A DNA stretch of 64,000 nt from positions 186,001-250,000 of the forward strand of contig NZ_BAFX01000075.1 in assembly GCF_000308815.1 (NCBI RefSeq), written 5' to 3'. A model generated the notes under the pieces. It was not told the origin of the DNA. It searched no databases and was given only the letters and a program-made list of their open reading frames with translations. A program made the position numbers and the translations under genes. The DNA is from Nocardia concava NBRC 100430. Its GTDB lineage: Bacteria > Actinomycetota > Actinomycetes > Mycobacteriales > Mycobacteriaceae. Shown here in pieces: positions 8,648 through 18,322 of the stretch (position 1 is the stretch's first letter; every line of letters starts with the position of its first letter).

Positions 8648-10099
8648 TCACGCAGCCGTTGAACCCCACTCCCGGCAACTGGCTTCCACCGCAGCGGCGA
8701 CCCGCTGCCCGACGTGATGCTTCTCGTTCACCTGCGGTGTGCCCGTGGGATCGAGGGCCTTCGGCGCGATCCACCCGATCCGGCCACGCTGGGCGGACTC
8801 CTTGCCCAACATCACCGTCTTCCACCCGTTCACGCTGTCGTTCACCAGAGCGTGGTGGTGATCGCACACCAGCGCCAGGTTGTCCAGATCCGTCGGGCCA
8901 CCCTTGGCCCAGTCGGTGACATGGTGCGCGGCACACATATCCGCCGGAGCATCACAGCCGGGGAAGGTGCAGCCACGATCGCGCGCGAGCAATCCCCACC
9001 GCTGCCCAGTGGACGCGATGCGCTGCCCGTAGCCCAGGTAGAGCGGAATCCCCTTGTCGTCGTTCACGATCAACACCGGGCGGGTACCACCGGCCATCTT
9101 CAATGCTTCGTTGATCGACATCTGGACGCCGGAGGCGGTGGTCGCAAGACCCGAACCCCGCTCCAAATCATTGAGGTTCATCTGCAGGGTGACCTGGACG
9201 GGCATGCCGCGGTGGGAGCCGAGCTTGCGCAGATCCAAATCGGGCTGCAACAGGGCGATGAACGCATCATGCACCCGCTGCCCCGCATCACGGCGGTCGC
9301 GGCGCGCGGCGGCATCCAGCACCTTGGAGTCGATGAGAGCGTCGGACACCTTCGGGCTGTCGGCGTCGTCGCTGTTGCACATGCCGGGGCGGGCGTACTT
9401 GGCGAAGAACGCATCCAACAACGCCCGCAACTGCGGGGTGATCCAGCCCTCGATCCAAGACATCCCATCGATCCCGGGACGCCCCACCTTGATCCCGCGG
9501 CGACGGTGACGATCGGCGTCGCTGACCACGGTGCCTTCGGGATCCAGGCGGGCGAGGATTTCGCGGCCCATGCGGGGCAGGTCATCGGGCCAGCCCTCGC
9601 AGCAGTAGTTGACCAGGATCTGCTCGGTCTCCGCGCGGGTTTCGACCGGCACATCGGCGGGCAGGTGGTTCATCACGTCGACGATGTTGCGGACATGATC
9701 ACGTGAGATGTCGCCTGCCTCATAGGCTTCGGCGGTGACTTCCAGCACCGGCGGCGCGAGTTGCCCGTTCGCCTGGTGGAATTCGCCGACCTGCTGGGCG
9801 ATCTTGATGCGGGTCGAGGCGTCGTGGCGGGTCAAATGCAGGGTGTGACGCAGGAACGCCACCGGGCTTCCGGCACCGGAGGTTTCAGGCAGCGAGCGAT
9901 CGGTCGCCTCGATGATCAGTTTCGAATCCAGCGACGACAGTTGCCGTTTGCTGGTCTCGACCTGCTGCATCATCGTCACGATCTCCTCGTCGGAGAACGC
10001 TGTCAGCTCACCGCCCAGGATGCGGTCGGCGAAGGCCTGTACTGCGGCCACCATGTCGGTGAGGCCGCAGCCGTCGAATGTCACTCCTTTCGAACCCAT
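8648..10099 (-). CDS. DUF222/13E12-type protein with C-terminal HNH nuclease
   Basis: A 483-residue protein of the actinobacterial 13E12 repeat family: an N-terminal helical DUF222 region (about residues 10-330) and a C-terminal HNH module beginning GCTFPGCDAP near residue 375, with the metal-binding AHHVTDWAKGG, DLDNLALVC and DHHHALVND segments. All HNH residues appear intact. Members are multicopy in mycobacteria and nocardiae and lie in or near mobile DNA, but their job is not settled. ATG 10099 begins MGSKGVTFDG. The 3' end faces a spacer with a large inverted repeat, which could be functionally linked. Confidence 0.9.
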   Translation of the reverse strand: MGSKGVTFDGCGLTDMVAAVQAFADRILGGELTAFSDEEIVTMMQQVETSKRQLSSLDSKLIIEATDRSLPETSGAGSPVAFLRHTLHLTRHDASTRIKIAQQVGEFHQANGQLAPPVLEVTAEAYEAGDISRDHVRNIVDVMNHLPADVPVETRAETEQILVNYCCEGWPDDLPRMGREILARLDPEGTVVSDADRHRRRGIKVGRPGIDGMSWIEGWITPQLRALLDAFFAKYARPGMCNSDDADSPKVSDALIDSKVLDAAARRDRRDAGQRVHDAFIALLQPDLDLRKLGSHRGMPVQVTLQMNLNDLERGSGLATTASGVQMSINEALKMAGGTRPVLIVNDDKGIPLYLGYGQRIASTGQRWGLLARDRGCTFPGCDAPADMCAAHHVTDWAKGGPTDLDNLALVCDHHHALVNDSVNGWKTVMLGKESAQRGRIGWIAPKALDPTGTPQVNEKHHVGQRVAAAVEASCREWGSTAA

Positions 10100-10179
10100 G
10101 TGCTAATTCTACGCCCCTAAAGATCGCCATGGAAGCCGAATTCCATTGTGATACAACGGCTTTCAGACTTGAAAATGAG

Positions 10180-10941
10180 TCAAATGAGGCGGGCCGAAAG
10201 CGTTGTCGCGGCGGCGGTTACGGCTGCGCCGAAGGTGGGTTCGGACTCCGGAGTCAGGCGAGCGATGGGGAGGTTGACGCTGAGGCTGGCGATCGGGTGT
10301 CCCTCGGGTGTCAGGACCGCCGCGGCCACGGCGCCAACGTCGGAGCGCCATTCGCCTCGGTTGACCGCAAAGCCCTGGGCTCGAATGTGATTCAGTTCGA
10401 CACGGAGGGCGTCGGGGTCGGTGATGGTGGTGTCGGTATAGCGCGGGAGGTCGTCGCGGAGTAGCGGCCGGAGAGTCTCGGCGGGCGTAAAGGCAAGGAC
10501 CGCTTTGCCGTTGGCAGAAGCGTGCATCGGGAGGGCGTGCCCCAGGGCCATGGAGGTGCGGACCGGCTTGTCGGTCTCCAGGCGCTCGATCAGCACCATC
10601 TTGCCGTTCTCCGGAATCGTCAGGTGCACGGTCTCGCCGGTGTGGCGGCGGAGGTCCTCGAGGATCGGGAGGGCGGTGCCGCGCAGCCCCCGGTCGCCGC
10701 CCGCACTGCCGCCCACCGCAAGCGCTTTCGTGGTGATGACCCAGCGGGTGACCTCCCCGGCGGCCGGGCGGATCCAGCCGGCGGTGTCGAGGGTGACGAG
10801 GGCGCGCTGCACCGTGCTCTTGGGAAGGTCGAGCACGCGGGCCAACTCGCCCACTCCAATGGGCTGGCGGGCGGCGACTTCCTCGAGAACCCGCAAGGTG
10901 TTCAAGACATTTCGCAAGGTATTGACTCCTTCATCTCGCAT
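10180..10941 (-). CDS. IclR family transcriptional regulator
   Basis: A 253-residue IclR protein. The N-terminal winged HTH contains IGVGELARVLDLPKSTVQRAL at about residues 28-48, and the C-terminal effector domain carries TVHLTIPENGKMVLIER, LPMHASANGKAVLAF and GFAVNRGEWRSDVGAVAAAV, all characteristic IclR blocks. It is divergent from the aminotransferase that opens a catabolic operon, with an operator-like array between them, so it most likely regulates that operon in response to a pathway acid. Whether it represses or activates cannot be told. Confidence 0.92.
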   Translation of the reverse strand: MRDEGVNTLRNVLNTLRVLEEVAARQPIGVGELARVLDLPKSTVQRALVTLDTAGWIRPAAGEVTRWVITTKALAVGGSAGGDRGLRGTALPILEDLRRHTGETVHLTIPENGKMVLIERLETDKPVRTSMALGHALPMHASANGKAVLAFTPAETLRPLLRDDLPRYTDTTITDPDALRVELNHIRAQGFAVNRGEWRSDVGAVAAAVLTPEGHPIASLSVNLPIARLTPESEPTFGAAVTAAATTLSARLI

Positions 10942-10966
10942 CCCTACCCTTGCTGCACCTTTTCAC

Positions 10967-10992
10967 GGCACAGTGTGCCATATCACGGCACA
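10967..10992. promoter_or_regulatory. Operator array for IclR regulator
   Basis: Three half sites follow each other: GGCACA (10967-10972), TGTGCC (10974-10979) and GGCACA (10987-10992). They form a 13-base palindrome around one base and a second inverted repeat with a 7-base spacer; TCACGGCACAG is also directly repeated at a 20-base step, two helical turns. The array lies between divergent starts 10941 and 11010. Confidence 0.65.
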
Positions 10993-11009
10993 GGACGGAA
11001 GTTCCCGCT

Positions 11010-12176
11010 ATGACAGCCCACAGTGGACGCCATTTCCTGCAGATTCCCGGCCCGACCAATGTTCCCGATCGGATCCTGCGGGCCATCGCACAACCGACCA
11101 TTGATCATCGGGGTCCTGAATTCGCCGATCTCGCAAAAGATTTGCTCCAGCGACTGAAGCCGGTGTTCGGGACCACCGGGCCGGTGATCATTTATCCGTC
11201 CTCCGGCACCGCAGCATGGGAAGCGGCGCTGGTGAATACGCTGTCACCCGGCGATCGCGTGCTCGCCTTCGAGACCGGCCATTTCGCAACTCTCTGGCGA
11301 GAGATGGCCGAACGGCTGGGGCTCGAGGTGGAATTCGTGCAGGGGGATTGGCGGCACGGCGCGGATCCGGCGGCCGTCGCCGAGATCCTCTCCGCCGATA
11401 CCGCGCACCGCATTTCAGCGGTCATGGTGGTGCACAACGAGACCTCGACCGGCGTCACCAGCCGGATTCCGGAGATTCGCGCGGCCATCGACGGGGCCGA
11501 TCACCCCGCACTGCTGCTGGTCGACACGATCTCCTCGCTCGGCTCCATCGAATACTGGCACGAGGCATGGGGCGTCGATGTGACCGTCGGCTGCTCGCAG
11601 AAGGGTCTGATGCTGCCGCCGGGCCTGGGCTTCAACGCCGTCAGCGAGAAGGCACTGGCCGCCTCCCGCACCGCGAAACTGCCCCGCTCCTACTTCGATT
11701 GGTCGCCCATCCTCGAGACCAACGAGCACGGCTTCTACCCGTACACCCCGGCCACGAACCTGCTCTACGGCCTGCGGGAGGCCTGCCTGATGCTCGAAGA
11801 AGAAGGCCTGGCGAACGTTTTCGCGCGCCACGATCGCCATGCCGCCGCCACTCGGGCCGCCGTGCGCGGCTGGGGACTCGAGGTGCTGTGCGCCGATGAG
11901 CGCGAATACTCCAGTTCCCTGACCGCCGTCCTGGTCGGCGGTGCGCACGATGCCGACAAGGTGCGGCGAATCATCCTGGACCGCTTCGACATGTCGCTGG
12001 GCACCGGTCTCGGCAAGCTGGCCGGCCGGGTATTCCGGATCGGGCATCTGGGCGATCTCAACGATCTGACGCTGGCCGGAACCCTGGCCGGGGTGCAGAT
12101 GGGCCTCGAGTTGGCCGGTATCACCGTGGATCCGGGTGGGCTGCAGGACGCCCTCGAGGTGCTACGCGGGGAGTGA
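11010..12176 (+). CDS. Class V aminotransferase (alanine/serine-glyoxylate type)
   Basis: A 388-residue fold-type I PLP enzyme. It opens with the family motif QIPGPTNVPDRIL, has the PLP-contacting SSGTAAWEAAL region and the Schiff-base Lys198 in VGCSQKGLMLPPG. The family transfers amino groups between alanine, serine or aspartate and glyoxylate-type 2-oxoacids. It heads an operon with an MFS transporter, a FAD-FeS 2-hydroxyacid dehydrogenase and an FAH-family protein, consistent with transaminating the oxoacid the dehydrogenase makes. ATG 11010 is preferred over an upstream ATG at 10950 because the upstream frame would read through the operator array. Confidence 0.9.
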   Translation: MTAHSGRHFLQIPGPTNVPDRILRAIAQPTIDHRGPEFADLAKDLLQRLKPVFGTTGPVIIYPSSGTAAWEAALVNTLSPGDRVLAFETGHFATLWREMAERLGLEVEFVQGDWRHGADPAAVAEILSADTAHRISAVMVVHNETSTGVTSRIPEIRAAIDGADHPALLLVDTISSLGSIEYWHEAWGVDVTVGCSQKGLMLPPGLGFNAVSEKALAASRTAKLPRSYFDWSPILETNEHGFYPYTPATNLLYGLREACLMLEEEGLANVFARHDRHAAATRAAVRGWGLEVLCADEREYSSSLTAVLVGGAHDADKVRRIILDRFDMSLGTGLGKLAGRVFRIGHLGDLNDLTLAGTLAGVQMGLELAGITVDPGGLQDALEVLRGE

Positions 12177-12228
12177 ATTCCCCAGCGCACCAATTCTTTT
12201 CTTTCTCGACTCCGAGGAGGTAGTCGTG

Positions 12229-13563
12229 ATGCGGACTTCCCCTGTCCGGCGACTGTCCCACATGAAGCGATGGACCTATATTCTTCCGGTCGTCGTCTTC
12301 ATCTACGTCATCTGTTATATCGACCGCACCAATATCAGTTTCGCGCTGCCGCACCTGAAAACGGATATGCACCTCACCGGGGCGCAGCAGGGATTGGCCA
12401 GCGGCATCTTCTTCTGGGGATATCTACTGCTACAGATTCCCGGCGGGTACATGGCCGAGCGTTGGAGCGCCCGGCAGTGGATCGCAATTCTCATGGTCTT
12501 GTGGAGTGTGGCGGCCATGGCCTCGGGCCTGACACATTCGGTAGGCCAACTGCTCCTCGCTCGATTTCTCCTCGGAGTCGCCGAAGGCGGTGTCCAGCCC
12601 GCGCTCATGACCACCATTCGCGCCTGGTTCCCCTTCGCCGAAAGAAGCCGCGCCTTCGCGATTTTCAAGCTCTACACCCCGATCGCGGCCATTGTCGCCG
12701 CACCGTTCTCCGGCGTCATCCTCACCTATCTGGACTGGCGGTGGATGTTCATCATCCAGGGCGGCGCCCCACTGATCGTCGGCCTCATCGCGTGGCTGGC
12801 GATCGTGCGCGACACCCCGGCCAAGGCGGGCTGGCTATCACAAGCCGAACGTGAGTACATCGAGAACGCGCGCATGCAGGAAGGCGAGCAGCTGCAGCCG
12901 AGGGGAACGTTCAAGGCGGCGTTCACTTCTCGGATCGTCTGGCGGTTCGCACTCATCTACACCATGACCCAGATGGGCCTGCTCGGATTGACGCTCTGGA
13001 TGCCGAGCGTGCTCAAGAAGGCCTTCCACACCGATATGAAGGTGGGGCTGGTGGCGATCCTGCCGCAGCTCGCGGCCGGTGCGGCCATCATCCTGGTCGG
13101 GCGCTCCGCCGACCGCCGGGGCGGGCATATCGCGCACATGTCGGTGGTGCTCGGGGCGGCCGCCCTGATTCTGGCGGGCGCGAGTTTCGTTTCGGCCGAA
13201 CAGAAGTGGATCGTGCTGCTGGCCATGATCTTCGGCACTGCGGCGTCCATCGCCTGGTACGGCCCGTTCTGGGCGACGGTCACCAAACTCACGCCGATCG
13301 CCGCGGCGGGCGCGGGCATGGGGTTGATCAATGGGGTCGGGAACTTGGGGAGCTTCTTCGGACCGTATATCGGCGGCTGGCTCAGCGACCTCAGCGGCGG
13401 GGGATACGCACTCACGCAGGTGTTCTTCGGGGTCGTGTTCGGGATCGCGGCGCTGCTGGTGCTGACCCTGCGCAAGCCCCTGCGGGCCGCGACACAGGGC
13501 GTCCCCGCGGCCCCGCCGGCGCCGAGACAGCCGCTGACCCTGGACAACAAGGAATTCCAATGA
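12229..13563 (+). CDS. MFS transporter, anion:cation symporter (ACS)-like
   Basis: A 444-residue transporter with 12 predicted membrane segments. The opening ICYIDRTNISFALP block and LQIPGGYMAERWSARQWIA match the ACS family, which imports carboxylates such as tartrate, hexuronates and phthalate with protons. ATG 12229 has GAGGAGG eight bases upstream. It overlaps the next gene's start by four bases (ATGA), so uptake and oxidation are translationally coupled. A carboxylated substrate is inferred from the family and from the downstream dehydrogenase. Confidence 0.88.
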   Translation: MRTSPVRRLSHMKRWTYILPVVVFIYVICYIDRTNISFALPHLKTDMHLTGAQQGLASGIFFWGYLLLQIPGGYMAERWSARQWIAILMVLWSVAAMASGLTHSVGQLLLARFLLGVAEGGVQPALMTTIRAWFPFAERSRAFAIFKLYTPIAAIVAAPFSGVILTYLDWRWMFIIQGGAPLIVGLIAWLAIVRDTPAKAGWLSQAEREYIENARMQEGEQLQPRGTFKAAFTSRIVWRFALIYTMTQMGLLGLTLWMPSVLKKAFHTDMKVGLVAILPQLAAGAAIILVGRSADRRGGHIAHMSVVLGAAALILAGASFVSAEQKWIVLLAMIFGTAASIAWYGPFWATVTKLTPIAAAGAGMGLINGVGNLGSFFGPYIGGWLSDLSGGGYALTQVFFGVVFGIAALLVLTLRKPLRAATQGVPAAPPAPRQPLTLDNKEFQ

Positions 13564-16475
13564 CGACACTCGAGCAGGCGACAAAACTCGAACAGGCCCT
13601 GCGCGCCGCCATGGACGGTGAGGTCGCCTTCGACGACTACAGCAGGCATCTGTTCTCCCGCGACGCCAGCATGTACGCGATCACCCCACTGGGCGTTGCC
13701 TTTCCACGGCACGCCGAAGACGTCCAGGCTGCGGTGCAAGTGGCGGCCGAGCACGGCGTGCCGATCGTGGCGCGCGGTGCCGGAACCAGCCTCGCGGGTC
13801 AGACCGTGGGACCCGGCCTGGTGCTGGACATGTCGCGGCATCTGAATCGGATCATCATCGACGCCGAGAGCCGGACCGCCCTCGTCGAGGCGGGCGTGGT
13901 GCAGGATCAGCTCAACAAGGCCGCAGCAGCGCACGGTCTGATGTTCGGGCCGGACACCTCGACCAGCAATCGCGCCACCATCGGCGGGATGATCGGAAAC
14001 AATTCCGCCGGAAGCGGTTCGCTGACCTTCGGCATGACCATCGATCACGTCCGGGCACTGGACGTGGTACTCGCCGACGGCTCGCGGGCACGGCTGGAAC
14101 CCGTCGACGAAGCAGAGCGGCAACTGCGGGCCGCGGCGGACACGCTCGAGGGCCGCATCTATCGCGAACTCCCCGAGCTGGTCATCGCCAATGAGCAGGC
14201 CATTCGATCCGGGATGCCACTGTTCTGGCGGCGCGCGGGCGGGTATCGCCTCGATCGGCTGGTCGGATTCGGGCACGGCACGCCCTTCGATCTGGCCAAG
14301 TTCGTGGTCGGGGCCGAGGGCACCCTGGTGATCGCGACCCACGCGCTGGTGGATCTGGTGCCCAAGCCCGCGCACACCGTCTACGCGGTCGGGCATTTCG
14401 ATGACACTCCGAGCGCGATCGCCGCCACCACCGACGCGCTCAGCTGCGACCCGCATCAAGTGGAGCTGATGGACCGCACGATCCTCGAGCTTTCGCGGCA
14501 GAAGATCGAGTACGCGGAACTGGGCACCATCCTGGTCGGAGATCCGGGCGCGCTGCTGTTCGTCTCCTTCAGCGGCGACGACGAGTCGGCACTGATCGCG
14601 AAACTCGATGAGCTGGAGGCACTCTGGCGCAAGAACGGGCACGGCTATCACACGCTGCGCGCAGTCCGGCCCGCCGATCAGAAAGCGTTGCTCAAGGTCC
14701 GCAAGTCCAGTCTCGGGCTGCTCATGGCGGCCGGTCAGGGCACACGCCGTCCGCTGGCGTTCGTGGAGGACACCGCCGTCGACCCGGTGCACCTGGCCGC
14801 GTACACCAAGCGGTTCAAGGAGATTCTCGACCAGCACCACATGGACGCCGGGTTCTACGGGCACTGTTCGGTGGGCTGCCTGCACATCCGCCCGTTCGTG
14901 GATCTGACCGACCCGGAGCAGGTGGTGCGGATGCGGGCGGTGGCCGAGGCGGTGAAGGATCTCGTCGCCGAGTACGGCGGGGTCAACTCCAGCGAGCACG
15001 GGGACGGGCTGGCGCGCAGCGAGTTCAATCGCGAGATCTTCGGCGATGAGCTGTACGAGGTGATGCGGAAGGTCAAGCGGCTCTTCGATCCCGGCAACAT
15101 CATGAATCCGGGCAAGATCGTGGACGCGCCGTCCATGACCGACAATCTCCGCGACCGCGACGCGCTGCCGCCCGCGCCACCGATCACGACCAAGCTGAGA
15201 TTCGAGGTCGTCGGCGGCATGCGCGGCGCGGCGGATCGTTGCATGAACATCGGCCTGTGCCGCAAGGCCGGACCCGGCGTCATGTGCCCGTCCTACATCG
15301 CCACCAAGAACGAGGAGCACGCCACTCGGGGCCGCGCCAACGCACTGGTCAAGGCGCTGTCGGAATCGGACCCGCATGCCGCGCTGGGCGATGAGCGGCT
15401 GCACGAGATCCTCGATCTGTGCCTGATGTGCAAGGCGTGCAAGACCGAATGCCCGATGAGCGTGGATATGGCCTCGCTCAAGGCGGAAACGCTCGCGCAT
15501 CACCACGAGATCCACGGGACGCCGCTGCGCTCCCGGATCTTCGGGTCGATCCGGGCGCTCAACCGGCTCGGGTCGGCGACCGCGCCGGTATCGAATGTCC
15601 CCGGCCGCATCCGGCCACTCCGCCGCCTGCTGGACCGCTCACTCGGCATCACGGCGGCCCGGCCGCTCCCGGAGTTCCAGCGGGCCAACCTGATTCGATG
15701 GTTCGGGCGGCGCGACCCGGTCGGCACGCCCGCGCCCATGGGAACGGTGAACTGGCTGGCCGATTCGTTCACCACCTTCACCGAGCCGCACATCGGGCAG
15801 GCCGCGATAGAACTGCTGGAACGGGCGGGCTGGCACGTGGAGCTGGCGGCCAGCGGCTGCTGCGGGCGGTCGAGCATGTCCAAGGGCCTGCTCGATGACT
15901 CGAAGAAAAAGGCAGCGGCACTGGTCGATTCACTGACCACCACGACGATTCCCGGATCGCCGATCGTCGGCTGCGAGCCCTCGTGCCTCTTCATGCTCCG
16001 CGACGAGCATCGCGCACTGCTCCCGTATCAGGAATCGGTGCGCGCGGTCGCCGCCCGCGTGCAGCAGGTGGAAGAACTGCTGGTCGAGGCCATCGATGCG
16101 GGACGCCTGCGGCTGCGCGAGGATTCACGCTTCGCTGGCCGGCGGATCGTGTTCCACGGGCACTGCCATCAGAAGGCCGAGGTCGGCACCGCCGCCACCA
16201 TGGCCCTGCTACGACGGATCCCAGGAGCCGTCGTCGAAGAGATCGACTCCGGTTGCTGCGGCATGGCCGGGTCCTTCGGCTTCGAATCCGAGCACTACGA
16301 GACATCTCTGGCGGTCGGCGGGGATCGGCTGTTCCCGGCCCTGGCCGCCGAACCGGACGACACCATTGTCGCCGCGACGGGAGTCTCGTGCCGGCAGCAG
16401 ATCTTCCACGGTGCCGGACGGACGGCGTGGCATCCGGTCGAGCTGGTGCGAGAAGCACTGGCGGAGAACGGATAA
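13560..16475 (+). CDS. FAD-linked 2-hydroxyacid dehydrogenase fused to FeS/CCG domains (YdiJ/GlcD-GlpC type)
   Basis: A 971-residue fusion. Residues about 40-270 are a PCMH-type FAD-binding domain (GAGTSLAGQTVGPG, NRATIGGMIGNNSAGSGS), then an FAD-oxidase C-terminal domain ending FDPGNIMNPGKI near residue 520. Next come two 4Fe-4S Cys clusters, including CLMCKACKTECPM, and two CCG domains (SGCCGRSS, SGCCGMAG). This layout is shared with D-lactate and D-2-hydroxyglutarate dehydrogenases that pass electrons to the respiratory chain. It would oxidise an imported 2-hydroxyacid to the 2-oxoacid for the aminotransferase in the same operon. The exact substrate is open. Confidence 0.9.
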   Translation: MTTLEQATKLEQALRAAMDGEVAFDDYSRHLFSRDASMYAITPLGVAFPRHAEDVQAAVQVAAEHGVPIVARGAGTSLAGQTVGPGLVLDMSRHLNRIIIDAESRTALVEAGVVQDQLNKAAAAHGLMFGPDTSTSNRATIGGMIGNNSAGSGSLTFGMTIDHVRALDVVLADGSRARLEPVDEAERQLRAAADTLEGRIYRELPELVIANEQAIRSGMPLFWRRAGGYRLDRLVGFGHGTPFDLAKFVVGAEGTLVIATHALVDLVPKPAHTVYAVGHFDDTPSAIAATTDALSCDPHQVELMDRTILELSRQKIEYAELGTILVGDPGALLFVSFSGDDESALIAKLDELEALWRKNGHGYHTLRAVRPADQKALLKVRKSSLGLLMAAGQGTRRPLAFVEDTAVDPVHLAAYTKRFKEILDQHHMDAGFYGHCSVGCLHIRPFVDLTDPEQVVRMRAVAEAVKDLVAEYGGVNSSEHGDGLARSEFNREIFGDELYEVMRKVKRLFDPGNIMNPGKIVDAPSMTDNLRDRDALPPAPPITTKLRFEVVGGMRGAADRCMNIGLCRKAGPGVMCPSYIATKNEEHATRGRANALVKALSESDPHAALGDERLHEILDLCLMCKACKTECPMSVDMASLKAETLAHHHEIHGTPLRSRIFGSIRALNRLGSATAPVSNVPGRIRPLRRLLDRSLGITAARPLPEFQRANLIRWFGRRDPVGTPAPMGTVNWLADSFTTFTEPHIGQAAIELLERAGWHVELAASGCCGRSSMSKGLLDDSKKKAAALVDSLTTTTIPGSPIVGCEPSCLFMLRDEHRALLPYQESVRAVAARVQQVEELLVEAIDAGRLRLREDSRFAGRRIVFHGHCHQKAEVGTAATMALLRRIPGAVVEEIDSGCCGMAGSFGFESEHYETSLAVGGDRLFPALAAEPDDTIVAATGVSCRQQIFHGAGRTAWHPVELVREALAENG

Positions 16476-16479
16476 CAGG

Positions 16480-17235
16480 ATGCGGATCGTTCGATACGCG
16501 CTCGACGGAAGGGTCGGGCGCGGGGTCCTGCGGGGCGATCGGGTGCACGAGTTCCCCTGGGGCGCAGCGCAGCCCGGAGAGCTGGTCGCGCGATTGCCGG
16601 AGCTGGAACTGCTGGCACCGTGCGAACCCGCCACCATCGTGTGCGCCGGCAGCAACTACGCCGGGCACCTCGCCTCGCAAGGACGGGCGCTACCGGAGCA
16701 GCCGTCCCTCTTTCTCAAGGCGCCCAACGCGATCACGGGACCCGGGACCCGGATCCGCCGACCGGTCGACGTGCGACGGCTCGAGTACGAGGGCGAGCTG
16801 GCCGTGGTCATCGGTCGCACCGCCCGGCGGGTTCCGGCCGACCGGGCAGCGGACTTCATCCTCGGCTATACCTGCGCCAATGACGTCACCGCCCACGACT
16901 GGCGGGCCGACGGCCAGTGGACACGCGCCAAGAGCACCGACACGTTCTGCCCACTCGGCCCGTGGATCGAGACCGAGATCGACGACCCATCCGACCTGCG
17001 CATCACGACCCGGCTGGAAGGCCGTGTGGTGCAATCGGAATCGACCGCGGACATGGTGTTCGACGTCCCGGCGTTGCTCGCCTACGTGACCCGATTCATC
17101 ACATTGCAGCCCGGCGATCTTCTGCTCACCGGCAGTCCCGCCGGAGTCGGCGCAATGGTCCCCGGCGATGCCGTCGAAGTCGAGATCACCGAAATCGGCA
17201 CGCTGCGCAATACCGTGACCGAATCAATACCGTGA
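16480..17235 (+). CDS. Fumarylacetoacetate hydrolase (FAH) family protein
   Basis: A 251-residue FAH-fold protein. The family core is present: CAGSNYAGH, the metal ligands in RLEYEGELAVVIG and YTCANDVTAHDW, and the LLTGSPAGVGAM block near the C-terminus. Members hydrolyse, decarboxylate or isomerise acyl-pyruvates and 2-oxo-4-enoates. ATG 16480 lies five bases past the dehydrogenase stop, so it is the last gene of the operon. The context suggests it handles a 2-oxo acid produced upstream. Confidence 0.9.
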   Translation: MRIVRYALDGRVGRGVLRGDRVHEFPWGAAQPGELVARLPELELLAPCEPATIVCAGSNYAGHLASQGRALPEQPSLFLKAPNAITGPGTRIRRPVDVRRLEYEGELAVVIGRTARRVPADRAADFILGYTCANDVTAHDWRADGQWTRAKSTDTFCPLGPWIETEIDDPSDLRITTRLEGRVVQSESTADMVFDVPALLAYVTRFITLQPGDLLLTGSPAGVGAMVPGDAVEVEITEIGTLRNTVTESIP

Positions 17236-17309
17236 CCCACAACGCAAGGGTGCTGAACTTCCTAACCTGAGAAGCAACCGAATATGCCGATACAAAGGTT
17301 GCCGGGCCG

Positions 17310-18311
17310 ATGAGACCTTCTCGTACGCTGCGGAATACGGTTCACACGGCAGTCATGGCCATCCTGTTCGCCCTGGTCCCCATGGCCGTCTCGAATGCGC
17401 AAGCCGACTGCGCCTATCTCGATCACATCGAACAGCGCGGCCCGAACGAACTCGCGATCTTCGTCTATTCGGCGGCCATGGACCGCGTCATCGAACAGGA
17501 TGTCCTGATACCCGACGGCGGCAGCGCGGGCCGCCCGACGGCATACCTGCTGATCGGCGCGGTCCTCGCCGGACAGGATGTCGATTGGCCGCAGATGACC
17601 GACTTACAGGACTTCGCCCCCGCGACCGGTGTCACCGTGGTCATTCCCAAAGGCGGCGGCTCGACCTATTACACCGATTGGCAGCGTGACGATCCCGTCC
17701 TCGGCCGCAATAAGTGGCGCACATTCCTGATCGACGAATTGCCGCCGATCATGGAGGCCGTGCTGCATTCGTCCGGCCGCAATGCCCTTGTGGGACTGTC
17801 GATGTCGAGCACCGCGGCGCTGGCCCTCGCCGAGGCCGCCCCGCAGCTCTACCGGGCGGTCGGGGCCTTCAGCGGATGCGCCGAGACCAGCACCCCGCTC
17901 GGGCAGGCCTACATCTACCTGGTCACCCACGTGCACGGCGGCGGCGATATCGAAAACATGTGGGGCCCATTGGGCAGCCCCGCCTGGGCCGACAATGACC
18001 CGCTGCTGCACGCGGATCTGCTGCGCGGTCACACGCTGTATCTCTCCAGCGGCACCGGGATTCCCGGCAGCCACGACAATCTCGAGGACTACCGCGTCGA
18101 CGGCAGCACGCAGACCCTGCTGACCCAGATCATCGAGGGCGGCGCGATCGAGGCCGCGACCAGCCAGTGCACCCGTCGGCTGGCATCGCGGCTGTCGTAT
18201 CTCGGCATCCCCGCGACCTATCGCTCGCATCCGGGCACGCACTCGTGGGGCTACTGGCAGGACGATCTCCACGAATTCTGGCCGATCATGGCCGCCGCGA
18301 TCGGAGCCTGA
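17310..18311 (+). CDS. Secreted antigen-85/mycolyltransferase-like esterase
   Basis: A 333-residue alpha/beta hydrolase of the esterase D / antigen 85 family. An N-terminal signal peptide (basic MRPSRTLRN start, hydrophobic core, AxA-type cleavage near SNAQADC at residue 30) directs export. The nucleophile elbow is VGLSMSSTAAL near residue 166 and the catalytic His lies in SHPGTHSWGYW near the C-terminus. Antigen 85 proteins transfer mycolic acids onto trehalose and arabinogalactan, so the gene points to a mycolate-bearing host. Whether this paralogue is an active mycolyltransferase is not shown. It is monocistronic, convergent with a regulator gene. Confidence 0.88.
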   Translation: MRPSRTLRNTVHTAVMAILFALVPMAVSNAQADCAYLDHIEQRGPNELAIFVYSAAMDRVIEQDVLIPDGGSAGRPTAYLLIGAVLAGQDVDWPQMTDLQDFAPATGVTVVIPKGGGSTYYTDWQRDDPVLGRNKWRTFLIDELPPIMEAVLHSSGRNALVGLSMSSTAALALAEAAPQLYRAVGAFSGCAETSTPLGQAYIYLVTHVHGGGDIENMWGPLGSPAWADNDPLLHADLLRGHTLYLSSGTGIPGSHDNLEDYRVDGSTQTLLTQIIEGGAIEAATSQCTRRLASRLSYLGIPATYRSHPGTHSWGYWQDDLHEFWPIMAAAIGA

Positions 18312-18322
18312 GCGCGCGGCGG

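Noticed and set aside
12957..15515. An 852-codon minus-strand open frame opposite the FAD-FeS dehydrogenase
   Set aside because: It is the GC-rich shadow of a well-matched gene; its protein has no domain motif and is Gln/Arg/His-rich in the way such shadows are.
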